29,678 nt of DNA, taken from contig DASUXY010000065.1 of assembly GCA_036377675.1 (NCBI GenBank), forward strand, positions 1-29,678, written 5' to 3'. Below, piece by piece: positions 22,487-29,678 of the stretch. Source of the stretch: DASUXY01 sp036377675. Its GTDB lineage: Bacteria > Bacillota > Bacilli > Bacillales > Amphibacillaceae. The notes under the pieces are model-generated. The model was given only the letters and a program-made list of their open reading frames with translations, had not been told where the DNA came from and searched no databases. The position numbers and the translations under genes are program-made. Positions within the stretch are counted from its first letter, which is position 1. Each line of letters starts with the position of its first letter.

Positions 22487-23569
22487 ATGAAAGGTTGGAT
22501 GGGAAAGATAAGAGCCTTATTCGTATTAGGCTCTTTAGCACTATTTTTATCAGCTTGTGGTAAGGAGAATTTAACAGCCCTTGTTCCCAAAGGGTATGGT
22601 GCCGAAGCATCAATGGATTTAATCGTTTTGACAACAATTGTTATGACATCTGTATTCTTGGTAGTAGTCATTTGGCTATCCCTCGTATTAATAAAATTCC
22701 GTAGAAAGAAAGGCCAAGAAGATTACATACCTAAACAGGTGGAGGGTAATCAAGCGTTAGAAACGATATGGACTGTAATCCCAATCATTTTAGTTGTTAT
22801 AATGGCGGTCCCTACGCTCATATCAACGTTTGATTTAGCAGATGCATCAGATGCTGATGATCATATCAATATTGATGTGGTTGGAAAACAATATTGGTGG
22901 CATTTTGATTATCAAGATGAAGAGATTCAAACGAGTCAAGACATATATATACCTGCAGGAGAAAAGGTTTATTTACACCTGCTGGGTGGCGACATTACAC
23001 ACTCCTTTTGGGTCCCGAGTCTTTCAGGAAAGCTTGATGCTAACCCTGAAAACGTAAACACACTTTATATTGAAGCTTATGAGGAAGGTGTTTATTGGGG
23101 TAAATGTGCTGAGTTTTGTGGACCTTCACACTCATTAATGGACTTTAAAGTTATTGTAGTTAGTCCAGAAGAATATGAACAATGGGTAGCAGATATGCAA
23201 GGTGCGGATTCTGAGGAAGAACCGAAAGATGCAGTTGCAAAAGAAGGTAAGGAATTATTTGAAGAAAATAATTGTATGACTTGTCATGCGACTGACGCTG
23301 AGTCTCCAACTGCAGAAGGGCAAGACGAACCGACTGCACCAGTAGGTCCAAATCTAACAAACTATGCAAATCGCTCAACAATCGCGGGGATTTTAGATCC
23401 AACAAAAGAAAACTTAGTGGATTGGATTGTTGATCCGGAATCCGTTAAACCAGGAAACTTAATGACGGGTAATTATCCAGAATTATCAAATGAAGAAGCA
23501 GAAAAAATTGCTGATTATTTATTGCAGTTAGATGAAACAGACATTACTCCTGAAAGTGCCGGAGATTAA
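22487..23569 (+). CDS. ctaC: Cytochrome caa3 oxidase subunit II with fused cytochrome c
   Basis: Subunit II receives electrons from cytochrome c and passes them through CuA to subunit I. In 360 residues: a lipoprotein signal (lipobox LSAC, C24), two membrane helices (about 43-70 and 93-115), a cupredoxin CuA domain with H172, C207, C211, H215 and M218, then a cytochrome c domain with CMTCH (263-267) and axial ligand M326. The fusion makes it a caa3, not aa3, enzyme. The outer part (114-360) is very acidic: 53 Asp/Glu against 12 Lys/Arg. GAGAGG precedes the ATG. Confidence 0.96.
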   Translation: MKGWMGKIRALFVLGSLALFLSACGKENLTALVPKGYGAEASMDLIVLTTIVMTSVFLVVVIWLSLVLIKFRRKKGQEDYIPKQVEGNQALETIWTVIPIILVVIMAVPTLISTFDLADASDADDHINIDVVGKQYWWHFDYQDEEIQTSQDIYIPAGEKVYLHLLGGDITHSFWVPSLSGKLDANPENVNTLYIEAYEEGVYWGKCAEFCGPSHSLMDFKVIVVSPEEYEQWVADMQGADSEEEPKDAVAKEGKELFEENNCMTCHATDAESPTAEGQDEPTAPVGPNLTNYANRSTIAGILDPTKENLVDWIVDPESVKPGNLMTGNYPELSNEEAEKIADYLLQLDETDITPESAGD

Positions 23570-23574
23570 AACTT

Positions 23575-23598
23575 ATAATCATATAATCATATAATGAT
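23575..23598. repeat. Three 8-bp tandem repeats between ctaC and ctaD
   Basis: ATAATCAT (23575-23582), ATAATCAT (23583-23590), ATAATGAT (23591-23598). The last copy forms an inverted repeat AATCAT-ATA-ATGATT (23585-23599) just ahead of the ctaD ribosome site. Possibly only simple sequence. Confidence 0.85.
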
Positions 23599-23634
23599 TT
23601 ATATAGTATGGAATATTTAAGGGAGGTATAAGTT

Positions 23635-25491
23635 GTGAGTCAAGCAGCTACTCAAAAGAGAAGTTTTGGTGCTTTTTTGTGGGATTATTTGACGACAGTT
23701 GACCATAAAAAAATAGCACATCTATATTTATTTGGTGGAGGCTTCTTTTTCTTACTCGGTGGTATCGAAGCTGTTATCATTCGTATACAGTTAATTAAAC
23801 CTGAGAACGATTTTATTAGTGCAGGTCTTTATAACGAAATGATCACGATGCATGGAACTACAATGATTTTCTTAGCGGCAATGCCGTTATTGTTAGGGTT
23901 AATGAACGCGGTTATGCCGTTACAAATAGGTGCTCGTGACGTATCCTTTCCATTTTTAAACGCTTTAGGTTTTTGGCTATTTATGTTTGGAGGTATTTTA
24001 TTAAACCTCAGTTGGTTTTTTGGAGGAGCTCCAGATGCGGGGTGGACATCATATGCAGCACTTGCGATGGATTCACCAGGTCATGGTGTTGACTATTATG
24101 TTATGGGGTTACAAATAGCTGGTGCCGGTACATTAATGGGTGGAATTAACTTCTTAGCAACCATTGTTAACATGCGTGCACCAGGGATGACATACATGCG
24201 TATGCCGATGTTTTCATGGGCTACTTTTATTACGAGTGTACTCATTTTATTCGCATTCCCTGCTCTAACCATAAACTTGTTTTTACTCATGTTTGACCGT
24301 ATGTTTGGAACAGCATTTTTTGATGTAACGTTAGGCGGGAACACGATTATTTGGCAACACTTATTCTGGATTTTTGGTCACCCAGAAGTATATATTTTGA
24401 TCTTGCCACTGTTCGGTGTCTTTAGTGAAATATTCCCGACATTTTCTAGAAAAAGATTATTTGGTTATACGGCAATGGTTTTTGCTACAATGCTCATTGC
24501 ATTCCTCGGATTTATGGTTTGGGCACACCACATGTTTACGGTAGGCCTAGGTCCAGTTGCAAACTCTATTTTCGCCGTAGGTACAATGGCAATCGCTGTA
24601 CCGACTGGAATTAAAATCTTCAACTGGTTAGCGACAATGTGGGGCGGAAGCGTTAAAATTAATTCAGCGATGTTATGGTCACTAGGATTCATTCCGTCTT
24701 TTACAATTGGTGGTATGACTGGTGTTATGTTAGGTTCAGCAGTTGCTGACTATCAGTACCATGACACGTACTTTGTTATTGCACACTTCCACTACGTCAT
24801 CGTTGGGGGCACAGTGTTCGGTATTTTCGCGGCATTACATTACTGGTGGCCGTTAATGTTTGGCAGAATTTTAAATGAAAAAATGGGTAAATGGTCATTT
24901 TGGACGTTCTTTATCGGATTCCATTTGACATTCTTTATCCAACACTTCCTTGGATTAATGGGAATGCCACGTCGTTACTGGGTATTCTTAGAAGACCAAG
25001 GCTTAGATTTAGGGAACTTTATTAGTACGATTGGTTCCTTCTTCATGTCATTTTCTGTAATCTTATTTTTAATAAACATCATTTACACTGCTGTTAAAGG
25101 TGAAAAGGCGCTTGCAGATCCATGGGATGGTCGTACGTTAGAGTGGGCGACAGGATCATGTCCACCACCTTATTATAACTTTAAACAGCTACCACTTGTA
25201 CGGGGGTTAGATCCGTTATGGATTGAAAAAATGGAAGGCAATGGTAAGATGACACCTGCTGAGCCTTTAGGTGATGTTCATATGCCAAACAGTTCCATTT
25301 TACCGTTCTTAATGTCACTAGGCTTCTTTATAGCTGGGTTCGGATTTATCTATCAAACAGAGAATCCGTTATGGTATATCGCACTATACGGAGGGATTGG
25401 TTTCGCACTACTCTGTATGATAATTCGATCTGTTAAAGATGATCACGGCTATTACATCAAGAAAGAAGAACTCGAAAGGGAGGCCTCCTAA
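23635..25491 (+). CDS. ctaD: Cytochrome caa3 oxidase subunit I
   Basis: This is the catalytic subunit of the proton-pumping oxidase. It holds low-spin heme a and the heme a3-CuB centre. Its 618 residues match the B. subtilis size (about 622), with twelve core helices plus extra C-terminal ones. Ligand regions: MHGTTMIF with the heme a His (about 72), FGHPEVYILILP with the CuB His and cross-linked Tyr (about 248-252), HHMFTVG with two CuB His (about 298-299) and AHFHYVIVGG with heme a3 and a His (about 384-386). The start codon is GTG, with GGGAGG 8 nt upstream. It is 3' to ctaC and 2 nt before ctaE. Confidence 0.97.
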   Translation: MSQAATQKRSFGAFLWDYLTTVDHKKIAHLYLFGGGFFFLLGGIEAVIIRIQLIKPENDFISAGLYNEMITMHGTTMIFLAAMPLLLGLMNAVMPLQIGARDVSFPFLNALGFWLFMFGGILLNLSWFFGGAPDAGWTSYAALAMDSPGHGVDYYVMGLQIAGAGTLMGGINFLATIVNMRAPGMTYMRMPMFSWATFITSVLILFAFPALTINLFLLMFDRMFGTAFFDVTLGGNTIIWQHLFWIFGHPEVYILILPLFGVFSEIFPTFSRKRLFGYTAMVFATMLIAFLGFMVWAHHMFTVGLGPVANSIFAVGTMAIAVPTGIKIFNWLATMWGGSVKINSAMLWSLGFIPSFTIGGMTGVMLGSAVADYQYHDTYFVIAHFHYVIVGGTVFGIFAALHYWWPLMFGRILNEKMGKWSFWTFFIGFHLTFFIQHFLGLMGMPRRYWVFLEDQGLDLGNFISTIGSFFMSFSVILFLINIIYTAVKGEKALADPWDGRTLEWATGSCPPPYYNFKQLPLVRGLDPLWIEKMEGNGKMTPAEPLGDVHMPNSSILPFLMSLGFFIAGFGFIYQTENPLWYIALYGGIGFALLCMIIRSVKDDHGYYIKKEELEREAS

Positions 25492-25493
25492 TT

Positions 25494-26117
25494 ATGAGTT
25501 ACGATCCATCCTTATTTCCAAAAACAATGCCTGAAAATCCTGAAAGAGCTACTCTTGAAGGTAAAAATAAATTTTTAGGTTTATGGTTCTTCTTAGGTGG
25601 GGAAACAGTACTTTTTGCAAGTTTATTCGGGACATATTTAGCCTTGAGAAACTCAACAGCTGGTGGTCCTACATCGGAAGAATTATTCGGGTTAGAACTC
25701 GTTTTTCTCATGACGATCATTTTATTGACGAGTTCACTGACGAGTGTTTATGCAATGTATCATATGAGAAACAATGATTTTAAAAAAACACAGTTATGGC
25801 TTGGAATTACCGGGTTATTTGGAATCAGCTTCTTAGGGTTAGAAATTTATGAATTTACACATTATATAACTGAGTATGGATTCACGTTCCGTTCATCCGC
25901 CTTTGGCTCGGCGTTTTATGCCTTAGTTGGATTTCACGGAGGTCACGTAACTTTTGGTGTCGTTTGGCTAATTACTTTAATGATTCGCAATGCGAAAAGA
26001 GGTTTGAATTTATACAACGCACCAAAGTTCAATACATTTAGTTTGTATTGGCACTATATTGATGTTATTTGGGTATTCGTATTTACAGTTGTATACTTGA
26101 TTGGAAAGGTGGGTTAA
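25494..26117 (+). CDS. ctaE: Cytochrome caa3 oxidase subunit III
   Basis: Subunit III has 207 residues and five membrane helices, the short bacterial form lacking the first two mitochondrial helices. Typical segments are NKFLGLWFFLGGETVLFASLF (trimmed: GLWFFLGGETVLFASLF), YALVGFHGGHVTFG and YWHYIDVIWVFVFTVVYL, with conserved Glu and His pairs. It begins 2 nt after the ctaD stop. Its ribosome site GGGAGG overlaps the end of ctaD and lies inside the palindrome GGAGGCCTCC (25479-25488), so coupling to ctaD is likely. Confidence 0.96.
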   Translation: MSYDPSLFPKTMPENPERATLEGKNKFLGLWFFLGGETVLFASLFGTYLALRNSTAGGPTSEELFGLELVFLMTIILLTSSLTSVYAMYHMRNNDFKKTQLWLGITGLFGISFLGLEIYEFTHYITEYGFTFRSSAFGSAFYALVGFHGGHVTFGVVWLITLMIRNAKRGLNLYNAPKFNTFSLYWHYIDVIWVFVFTVVYLIGKVG

Positions 26118-26120
26118 CAC

Positions 26121-26444
26121 ATGACAGACAACATTAACACTGAAAATTTAAAAGCATTTCGTAAGCAAAAGAATAAAGAAGCGATGAAGCGAAACCTTAT
26201 TTCATTCGCTTTAATGATTCTCGTTACGCTTATAGCCTTTATTGTTGTTGCGACGGGTGCCGTTGAAAGCATGTTTGCTATACCCATTATCGTTTTCCTA
26301 GCGATCATTCAAGTGGGCTTTCAATTTTACTATTTTATGCATATGAAAGACAAAGGTCATGCGATGCCTACCGTTTTGATTTATGGTGGGGTTTGGGCAG
26401 CACTGCTCACGTTAGCAGGACTTGTGCTCATATCTTGGTGGTAA
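26121..26444 (+). CDS. ctaF: Cytochrome caa3 oxidase subunit IV
   Basis: This small accessory subunit has 107 residues and belongs to the bacterial COX4 family. A basic N-terminal tail (FRKQKNKEAMKRN) is followed by three membrane helices (about 28-48, 53-74 and 86-105) and the segment GFQFYYFMHMKDKGH. It lies 3 nt after ctaE, with AAAGGTGGG as ribosome site. It is the last gene of ctaBCDEF before a strong terminator. It probably stabilises the complex. Confidence 0.92.
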   Translation: MTDNINTENLKAFRKQKNKEAMKRNLISFALMILVTLIAFIVVATGAVESMFAIPIIVFLAIIQVGFQFYYFMHMKDKGHAMPTVLIYGGVWAALLTLAGLVLISWW

Positions 26445-26450
26445 AATGAC

Positions 26451-26477
26451 AAAGTCGGGGTATTATTCCCCGACTTT
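26451..26477 (+). terminator. Terminator of the ctaBCDEF operon
   Basis: AAAGTCGGGG (26451-26460) pairs perfectly with CCCCGACTTT (26468-26477), loop TATTATT. The U-run is short (ATTA follows the stem). Confidence 0.85.
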
Positions 26478-26600
26478 ATTACCATTTGTGCATGTATTTA
26501 TAACATTCGTTTCCTTTCGTCTTCAACTTCCTCTGTTAGAACCTCCCCCCTTATCTATTGTTAGCTTTATATAGTACTATCCCATCGTTTTGTTGTAGAA

Positions 26601-26631
26601 TTGTCATATATATAAATGTGTTTCTTATATT
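26601..26631 (+). promoter_or_regulatory. Putative promoter of ctaG
   Basis: TTGTCA (26601-26606) and TTATAT/TATATT (26625-26631) with a spacer of 18-19 bases. The start would be near 26638, within the palindrome. Confidence 0.45.
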
Positions 26632-26633
26632 AG

Positions 26634-26665
26634 TACGTTATAATAACGTAAGATAATAACGTAAC
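26634..26665. repeat. Palindrome and direct repeat ahead of ctaG, operator-like
   Basis: TACGTTAT-A-ATAACGTA (26634-26650) is a perfect 17-bp dyad. ATAATAACGTAAG (26640-26652) is repeated as ATAATAACGTAAC (26653-26665). Together they give three copies of ATAACGTA half-sites at the presumed transcription start. Confidence 0.85.
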
Positions 26666-26690
26666 AATCCACTTATATGGAGTGATAATC

Positions 26691-27611
26691 ATGTGGTACA
26701 AATTACAAATATTTGGCTTCAGAGCTTTATGGAGCCCATATTTCTTTATATTCGTTCTCGCTTTAGGGCTAGTCTATTATTTAATAACGGGTCCCTTTCG
26801 AGATAAATTTGGTGGCACGACAAAACCTACTGTGAAACAACAAATGTATTTTTATTTAGGACTAGTTATATTGTATGCTGTAAAAGGATCACCAGTCGAT
26901 CTATTATCACACATCATGTTAACGGCACATATGGTTCAAATGGTGTTTTTATACCTCGTTTTCCCTATTTTTATCATTAAAGGGATTCCTGCTTGGCTAT
27001 GGGAGAAATTTATCCATTTAAAAGGAGTTAAACCCGTCTTTGACTTTTTAACAAAGCCGTTAATTGCTTTGTTGTCATTTAATGTATTGTTTACGTTGTA
27101 TCACATTCCTGTCATTTTTGATTTTTCGAAGTCATCAAAATGGGTACACGCTATCATAATATTGACTCTTTTATTTACTGCATTTTTAATGTGGTGGCCA
27201 CTGATGACTCCAATTAAACGGTATGATACGTTAAAACCATTAGTGAAGATGGTCTATCTCTTATCAAGTGCAGCTATTATTACAATTGCCTGTGCACTCA
27301 TTATTTTCGCTTCAGATCCAGTTTATGAAGCATACACATCAGAAGGTGCTTGGATGAAGTCGCTAAGTATTTGTGTTCCAGGTGATGTATTAGACGGTCT
27401 TGCTGTTTCTATCTCTGGACCAGAAATGTTTTCACCATTGTCAATCTTATATGATCAACAGTTAGGTGGGATCGTTATGAAATTTATGCAAGAAATCATT
27501 TATATCATTATTATGGCTAAAATTTTCTTTTCGTGGTTTTCAAAGAAGAACATGGAATCCGATCCATTACCTACAACAGATATTAGAATCTCATTCTTAA
27601 AAGATCGATAA
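26691..27611 (+). CDS. ctaG: Cytochrome c oxidase assembly factor CtaG (caa3 type)
   Basis: This polytopic membrane protein of 306 residues is needed for caa3 oxidase formation in B. subtilis, probably in metal-centre assembly. It is unrelated to the Cox11-type CtaG. About seven membrane helices are seen. Family segments: FGFRALWSPYFF, KGSPVDLLSHIMLTAHMVQM, FNVLFTLYHIPVIFDF, FLMWWPLMTP and DQQLGGIVMKFMQEIIY, with conserved histidines. I chose the ATG at 26691 after TGGAGTGATAATC. The GTG at 26682 lies in that site. It has its own promoter region and no strong terminator. Confidence 0.94.
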   Translation: MWYKLQIFGFRALWSPYFFIFVLALGLVYYLITGPFRDKFGGTTKPTVKQQMYFYLGLVILYAVKGSPVDLLSHIMLTAHMVQMVFLYLVFPIFIIKGIPAWLWEKFIHLKGVKPVFDFLTKPLIALLSFNVLFTLYHIPVIFDFSKSSKWVHAIIILTLLFTAFLMWWPLMTPIKRYDTLKPLVKMVYLLSSAAIITIACALIIFASDPVYEAYTSEGAWMKSLSICVPGDVLDGLAVSISGPEMFSPLSILYDQQLGGIVMKFMQEIIYIIIMAKIFFSWFSKKNMESDPLPTTDIRISFLKDR

Positions 27612-27655
27612 GTGGGTATGTAAGATCTGTTACGTCACAATTCCTCATTTTTATT

Positions 27656-27684
27656 AAAACGTTATAAATAATGGCTAGCGTTTT
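27656..27684 (+). terminator. Weak hairpin after ctaG
   Basis: AAAACGTT (27656-27663) and AGCGTTTT (27677-27684), 8 bp with one wobble. The following T tract is poor, so read-through into the next gene is possible. Confidence 0.35.
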
Positions 27685-27752
27685 GTTACATCATACGATG
27701 TGTTGTAATTATCTTAAGTTCCATTAATCAGATAGAAAGGGTTGATTTTATT

Positions 27753-28208
27753 ATGCCAATTTTACCGACGATTAGTACATTTTTTATACTGTTAAGTGCG
27801 ATTTTAGTCGCGATCGGGTGGAGATTCATTCGAAAAGGTAAAGCTACTCTGCATAAAAAAGCGATGGTTTATGCAGCGATTAGTGCTCTGTTGTTTTTTA
27901 TAATTTATATTTCTCGAACCGTTTTTATAGGAAATACGAGTTTCGGAGGACCGGAAGAGTTAAAAATTTATTATACGATTTTTCTTATTTTCCATATTAC
28001 ACTTGCGACAATTGGAGCGGTTTTTGGCATCGTTACATTGACGCTAGCTTTTAAACGAAATATTACGGTTCATCAAAAAATTGGTCCTGTGACGAGTATC
28101 ATTTGGTTTTTTAGTGCTGGAACCGGGACGATGGTCTATTTGCTCCTTTACGTATTTTATAAAGGTGGAGAAACGACGAGTTTAATTAAAGCGATTCTCG
28201 GAACTTAA
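27753..28208 (+). CDS. ctaM: DUF420 membrane protein, CtaM/YozB-like oxidase assembly protein
   Basis: This membrane protein of 151 residues has four hydrophobic helices (about 5-24, 37-54, 74-97 and 112-133). Family signs are LHKKAMVYAAISALLFFIIY, SFGGPEELKIYYTIFLIFH and HQKIGPVTSIIWF, with conserved His in the helices. DUF420 includes S. aureus CtaM, required for activity of its aa3-type menaquinol oxidase, and B. subtilis YozB. Position directly after ctaG supports a role in oxidase assembly (inference). AAAGGGTTG lies 12 nt before the ATG. A strong terminator follows. Confidence 0.85.
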   Translation: MPILPTISTFFILLSAILVAIGWRFIRKGKATLHKKAMVYAAISALLFFIIYISRTVFIGNTSFGGPEELKIYYTIFLIFHITLATIGAVFGIVTLTLAFKRNITVHQKIGPVTSIIWFFSAGTGTMVYLLLYVFYKGGETTSLIKAILGT

Positions 28209-28250
28209 AAAACTCACATTCTTCATAACCATGATTATTTAAAAAATAAT

Positions 28251-28283
28251 AAAAAGTGTGACGGCAATGTCGTCACACTTTTT
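28251..28283. terminator. Bidirectional terminator after ctaM
   Basis: AAAAAGTGTGACG (28251-28263) pairs perfectly over 13 bp with CGTCACACTTTTT (28271-28283). It serves ctaM and the convergent permease gene. Confidence 0.92.
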
Positions 28284-28314
28284 ACGTTGGATTATCATGG
28301 GATTTTTTATTTGT

Positions 28315-29376
28315 TCATATTTTAATCTTTTTCCATTTAATAATTCCCGTTTCTGTTGCGGAATTGAATGCGATGACGAGAAGAGGTCCTATAATAAATC
28401 CAAACACTCCAAATAGCTTCAGTCCTAAAAACATCGCAATTAAAGTTGCTAACGGAGAGAGTCCAATTTGTTGTCCCATCACTTTTGGTTCTACTATACG
28501 GCGAATGGCCAGTAATATGATGGCGAGAATCGCTAACTTTACACCCATGACTGTATTCCCAGACAAAAACATAAATAATGACCACGGTCCTAAAATAATG
28601 ATAGACCCGATAATTGGAATTAAATCAACAATCCAAATAATTAATGCCATAATTAAAGCGACGTCTGGTGCGATGATTAACAACCCTGCTAAAGAAGATA
28701 AAAATATGATTATACTTAACAGGAATTGTGCTTTAAAAAATCCTAAAATCACACTGGACAGTCTCGCATTCATTAAGGAAACTTTTTCTGCTGTTTCTTC
28801 TGTAAATAAATTGTACAGCTTTGCTTTAATTATCGGTAATTCTAGCATAAATAAAAATAATCCGATGAGGTATACGAGAAAACTGATTAAATATTGTGGG
28901 ACTTTAGCGAACATTTGGGCGAGATTATCAATTGTAATCTTTTCTTTCACGGTTGTATTTAAAGCGGTTAAATGATCTTCAACACTTGCTGAAACTTGTT
29001 TGATAAACTCAGGTGGTAAGTCTTTAGCATATTGCTTAAAGGATTGTTCCCAGTTTTCATAAATTTTATTTACTTGATTAATGTAAGTAGGAACATTTTC
29101 AGCAAAATTAATAACTTGACTGACCGCTTTTGTCACAATGAAAGTACCGGCAAAGCCAATTAAAAATAAAAACAATATGAAAACAATGATCACTGAGCCT
29201 TTGCGATTGATTTTAAATCTTCGCTGTATAAAACGTACAGCAGGGTCGAGAATGAGTGCAGTAATTAAGGCGATGATAAAAGGTATTGAAATCGGAATAA
29301 GAAAATAGCCAGCAATCAGTAACAATATAATAATAATAATAGTAATCCATTGACGTTTCGTTATGGAGAGGAACAA
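28315..29376 (-). CDS. AI-2E family permease (YtvI/PerM-like)
   Basis: This integral membrane protein has 353 residues from the chosen start. Two N-terminal helices (about 8-45) and a third are followed by a soluble region (about 95-175: NFAENVPTYINQVNKIYENW). Four to five C-terminal helices follow, with the family segments DLIPIIGSIIILGP, EPKVMGQQIGLSPLATLIAM and GVFGFIIGPLL. Members transport small solutes, or Na+/H+ in some halophiles; substrate here is unknown. The TTG ending at 29376 is chosen because AAAGGAG precedes it by 14 nt. The upstream ATG (29439) gives 374 residues but has no site. It is convergent with ctaM and probably monocistronic. Confidence 0.88.
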   Translation of the reverse strand: MFLSITKRQWITIIIIILLLIAGYFLIPISIPFIIALITALILDPAVRFIQRRFKINRKGSVIIVFILFLFLIGFAGTFIVTKAVSQVINFAENVPTYINQVNKIYENWEQSFKQYAKDLPPEFIKQVSASVEDHLTALNTTVKEKITIDNLAQMFAKVPQYLISFLVYLIGLFLFMLELPIIKAKLYNLFTEETAEKVSLMNARLSSVILGFFKAQFLLSIIIFLSSLAGLLIIAPDVALIMALIIWIVDLIPIIGSIIILGPWSLFMFLSGNTVMGVKLAILAIILLAIRRIVEPKVMGQQIGLSPLATLIAMFLGLKLFGVFGFIIGPLLVIAFNSATETGIIKWKKIKI

Positions 29377-29439
29377 GTGTATATGAAAACTCCTTTCAAA
29401 TCCTAAAACAATATGTAGGAATCGATCATTATTAAGCAT

Positions 29440-29678
29440 AGAAAGTGATAAATTGTAAGTTACAAATTTTTTGAAATGCTTTATATATCGCTAATACATG
29501 TTTCTGTACATATAAAAAATATATCATTAATCACTTCGAGTCAAGTCCATAATCTTGTGTAAAATCCAATACAATGTTTTGTCCCTTGATCTTAATGTTT
29601 TTTGGGGGTGCACCCCCAAACGAAAAATTTAAAATTTAATATATTTTCTAGATGATCCTATCCACTCTTCGTGGATAT
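29440..29678. other. Intergenic end of window with a perfect 20-bp palindrome
   Basis: No gene was seen. TTTGGGGGTG-CACCCCCAAA (29601-29620) is a perfect palindrome in a very AT-rich setting. A hairpin TATCCAC-TCTTC-GTGGATA lies at 29659-29677, just at the window edge. Upstream signals for the permease gene should lie at 29440-29500. Confidence 0.6.

Noticed and set aside
28364..28975. Plus-strand ORF of 203 codons
   Set aside because: It is antisense to the AI-2E permease, which has clear family motifs.
29659..29677. Terminator at the window end
   Set aside because: A 7-bp hairpin is seen, but the following bases are cut off, so neither direction nor function can be judged.
1..29678. CRISPR array, tRNA, rRNA, prophage or IS element
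   Set aside because: I looked for regular spaced repeats, tRNA-like cloverleaf ends, and transposase or integrase frames on both strands and saw none.

Overview
The window is a low-GC Firmicutes chromosome segment, almost certainly from a spore-forming member of the Bacillaceae. The evidence is the gene order, which follows the Bacillus subtilis rpoY-rnjA / def-ykyA-pdhABCD / sr1 / yktC-yla / ftsW-pycA / ctaABCDEFG region, together with the sporulation lipoprotein YlaJ, the GapA-binding peptide SR1P and a caa3-type oxidase. The genus cannot be fixed from sequence alone. The strongly acidic outer part of CtaC would fit an alkaliphile or halophile. This is mostly conserved core genome. I found no prophage, IS element, CRISPR array, rRNA or tRNA.

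Layout. 1-1242 (minus): 5' part of rnjA (RNase J1, cut by the window edge) behind rpoY. 1243-2035: a gene-poor stretch with one credible 29-codon ORF. 2036-2590 (minus): def. 2794-3606: lipoprotein gene ykyA. 4020-8781: the pdhABCD operon (pyruvate dehydrogenase complex), with its promoter and a terminator. 8888-9150: an SR1-type dual-function RNA with a CcpN-like operator, encoding SR1P. 9204-10163: a flavin-dependent nitronate monooxygenase/FabK-family oxidoreductase. 10221-10475: a MITE-like element. 10685-15024: small conserved genes (yktC, ylaF, ylaH, ylaI, ylaJ, a YlaL-like gene, ylaN) in mixed orientation with clear terminators. 15229-19850: ftsW overlapping pycA (pyruvate carboxylase). 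19909-28208: heme A and cytochrome oxidase cluster, with ctaA on minus diverging from ctaBCDEF, then ctaG and a DUF420 (CtaM-like) gene. 28315-29376 (minus): an AI-2E-family permease.

Functional logic. Pyruvate metabolism dominates the left and centre: PDH turns pyruvate into acetyl-CoA, PycA turns it into oxaloacetate, and SR1P in B. subtilis binds the glycolytic enzyme GapA. The right side builds an aerobic terminal oxidase: heme O and heme A synthesis (CtaB, CtaA), the caa3 subunits (CtaC-F) and assembly factors (CtaG, DUF420). RNase J1 and YlaN (iron/Fur-related in S. aureus) are core regulators.

The most interesting points are regulatory and small-scale: the SR1/SR1P locus with an exact CcpN-consensus match, a dyad on the putative ctaB -35, a 22-bp tandem duplication in the ctaB leader, a palindrome plus direct repeats at the ctaG start, a terminator-like hairpin at the start of the pdh leader, and unannotated tiny ORFs between rpoY and def. 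I did not see a convincing new multi-gene system.
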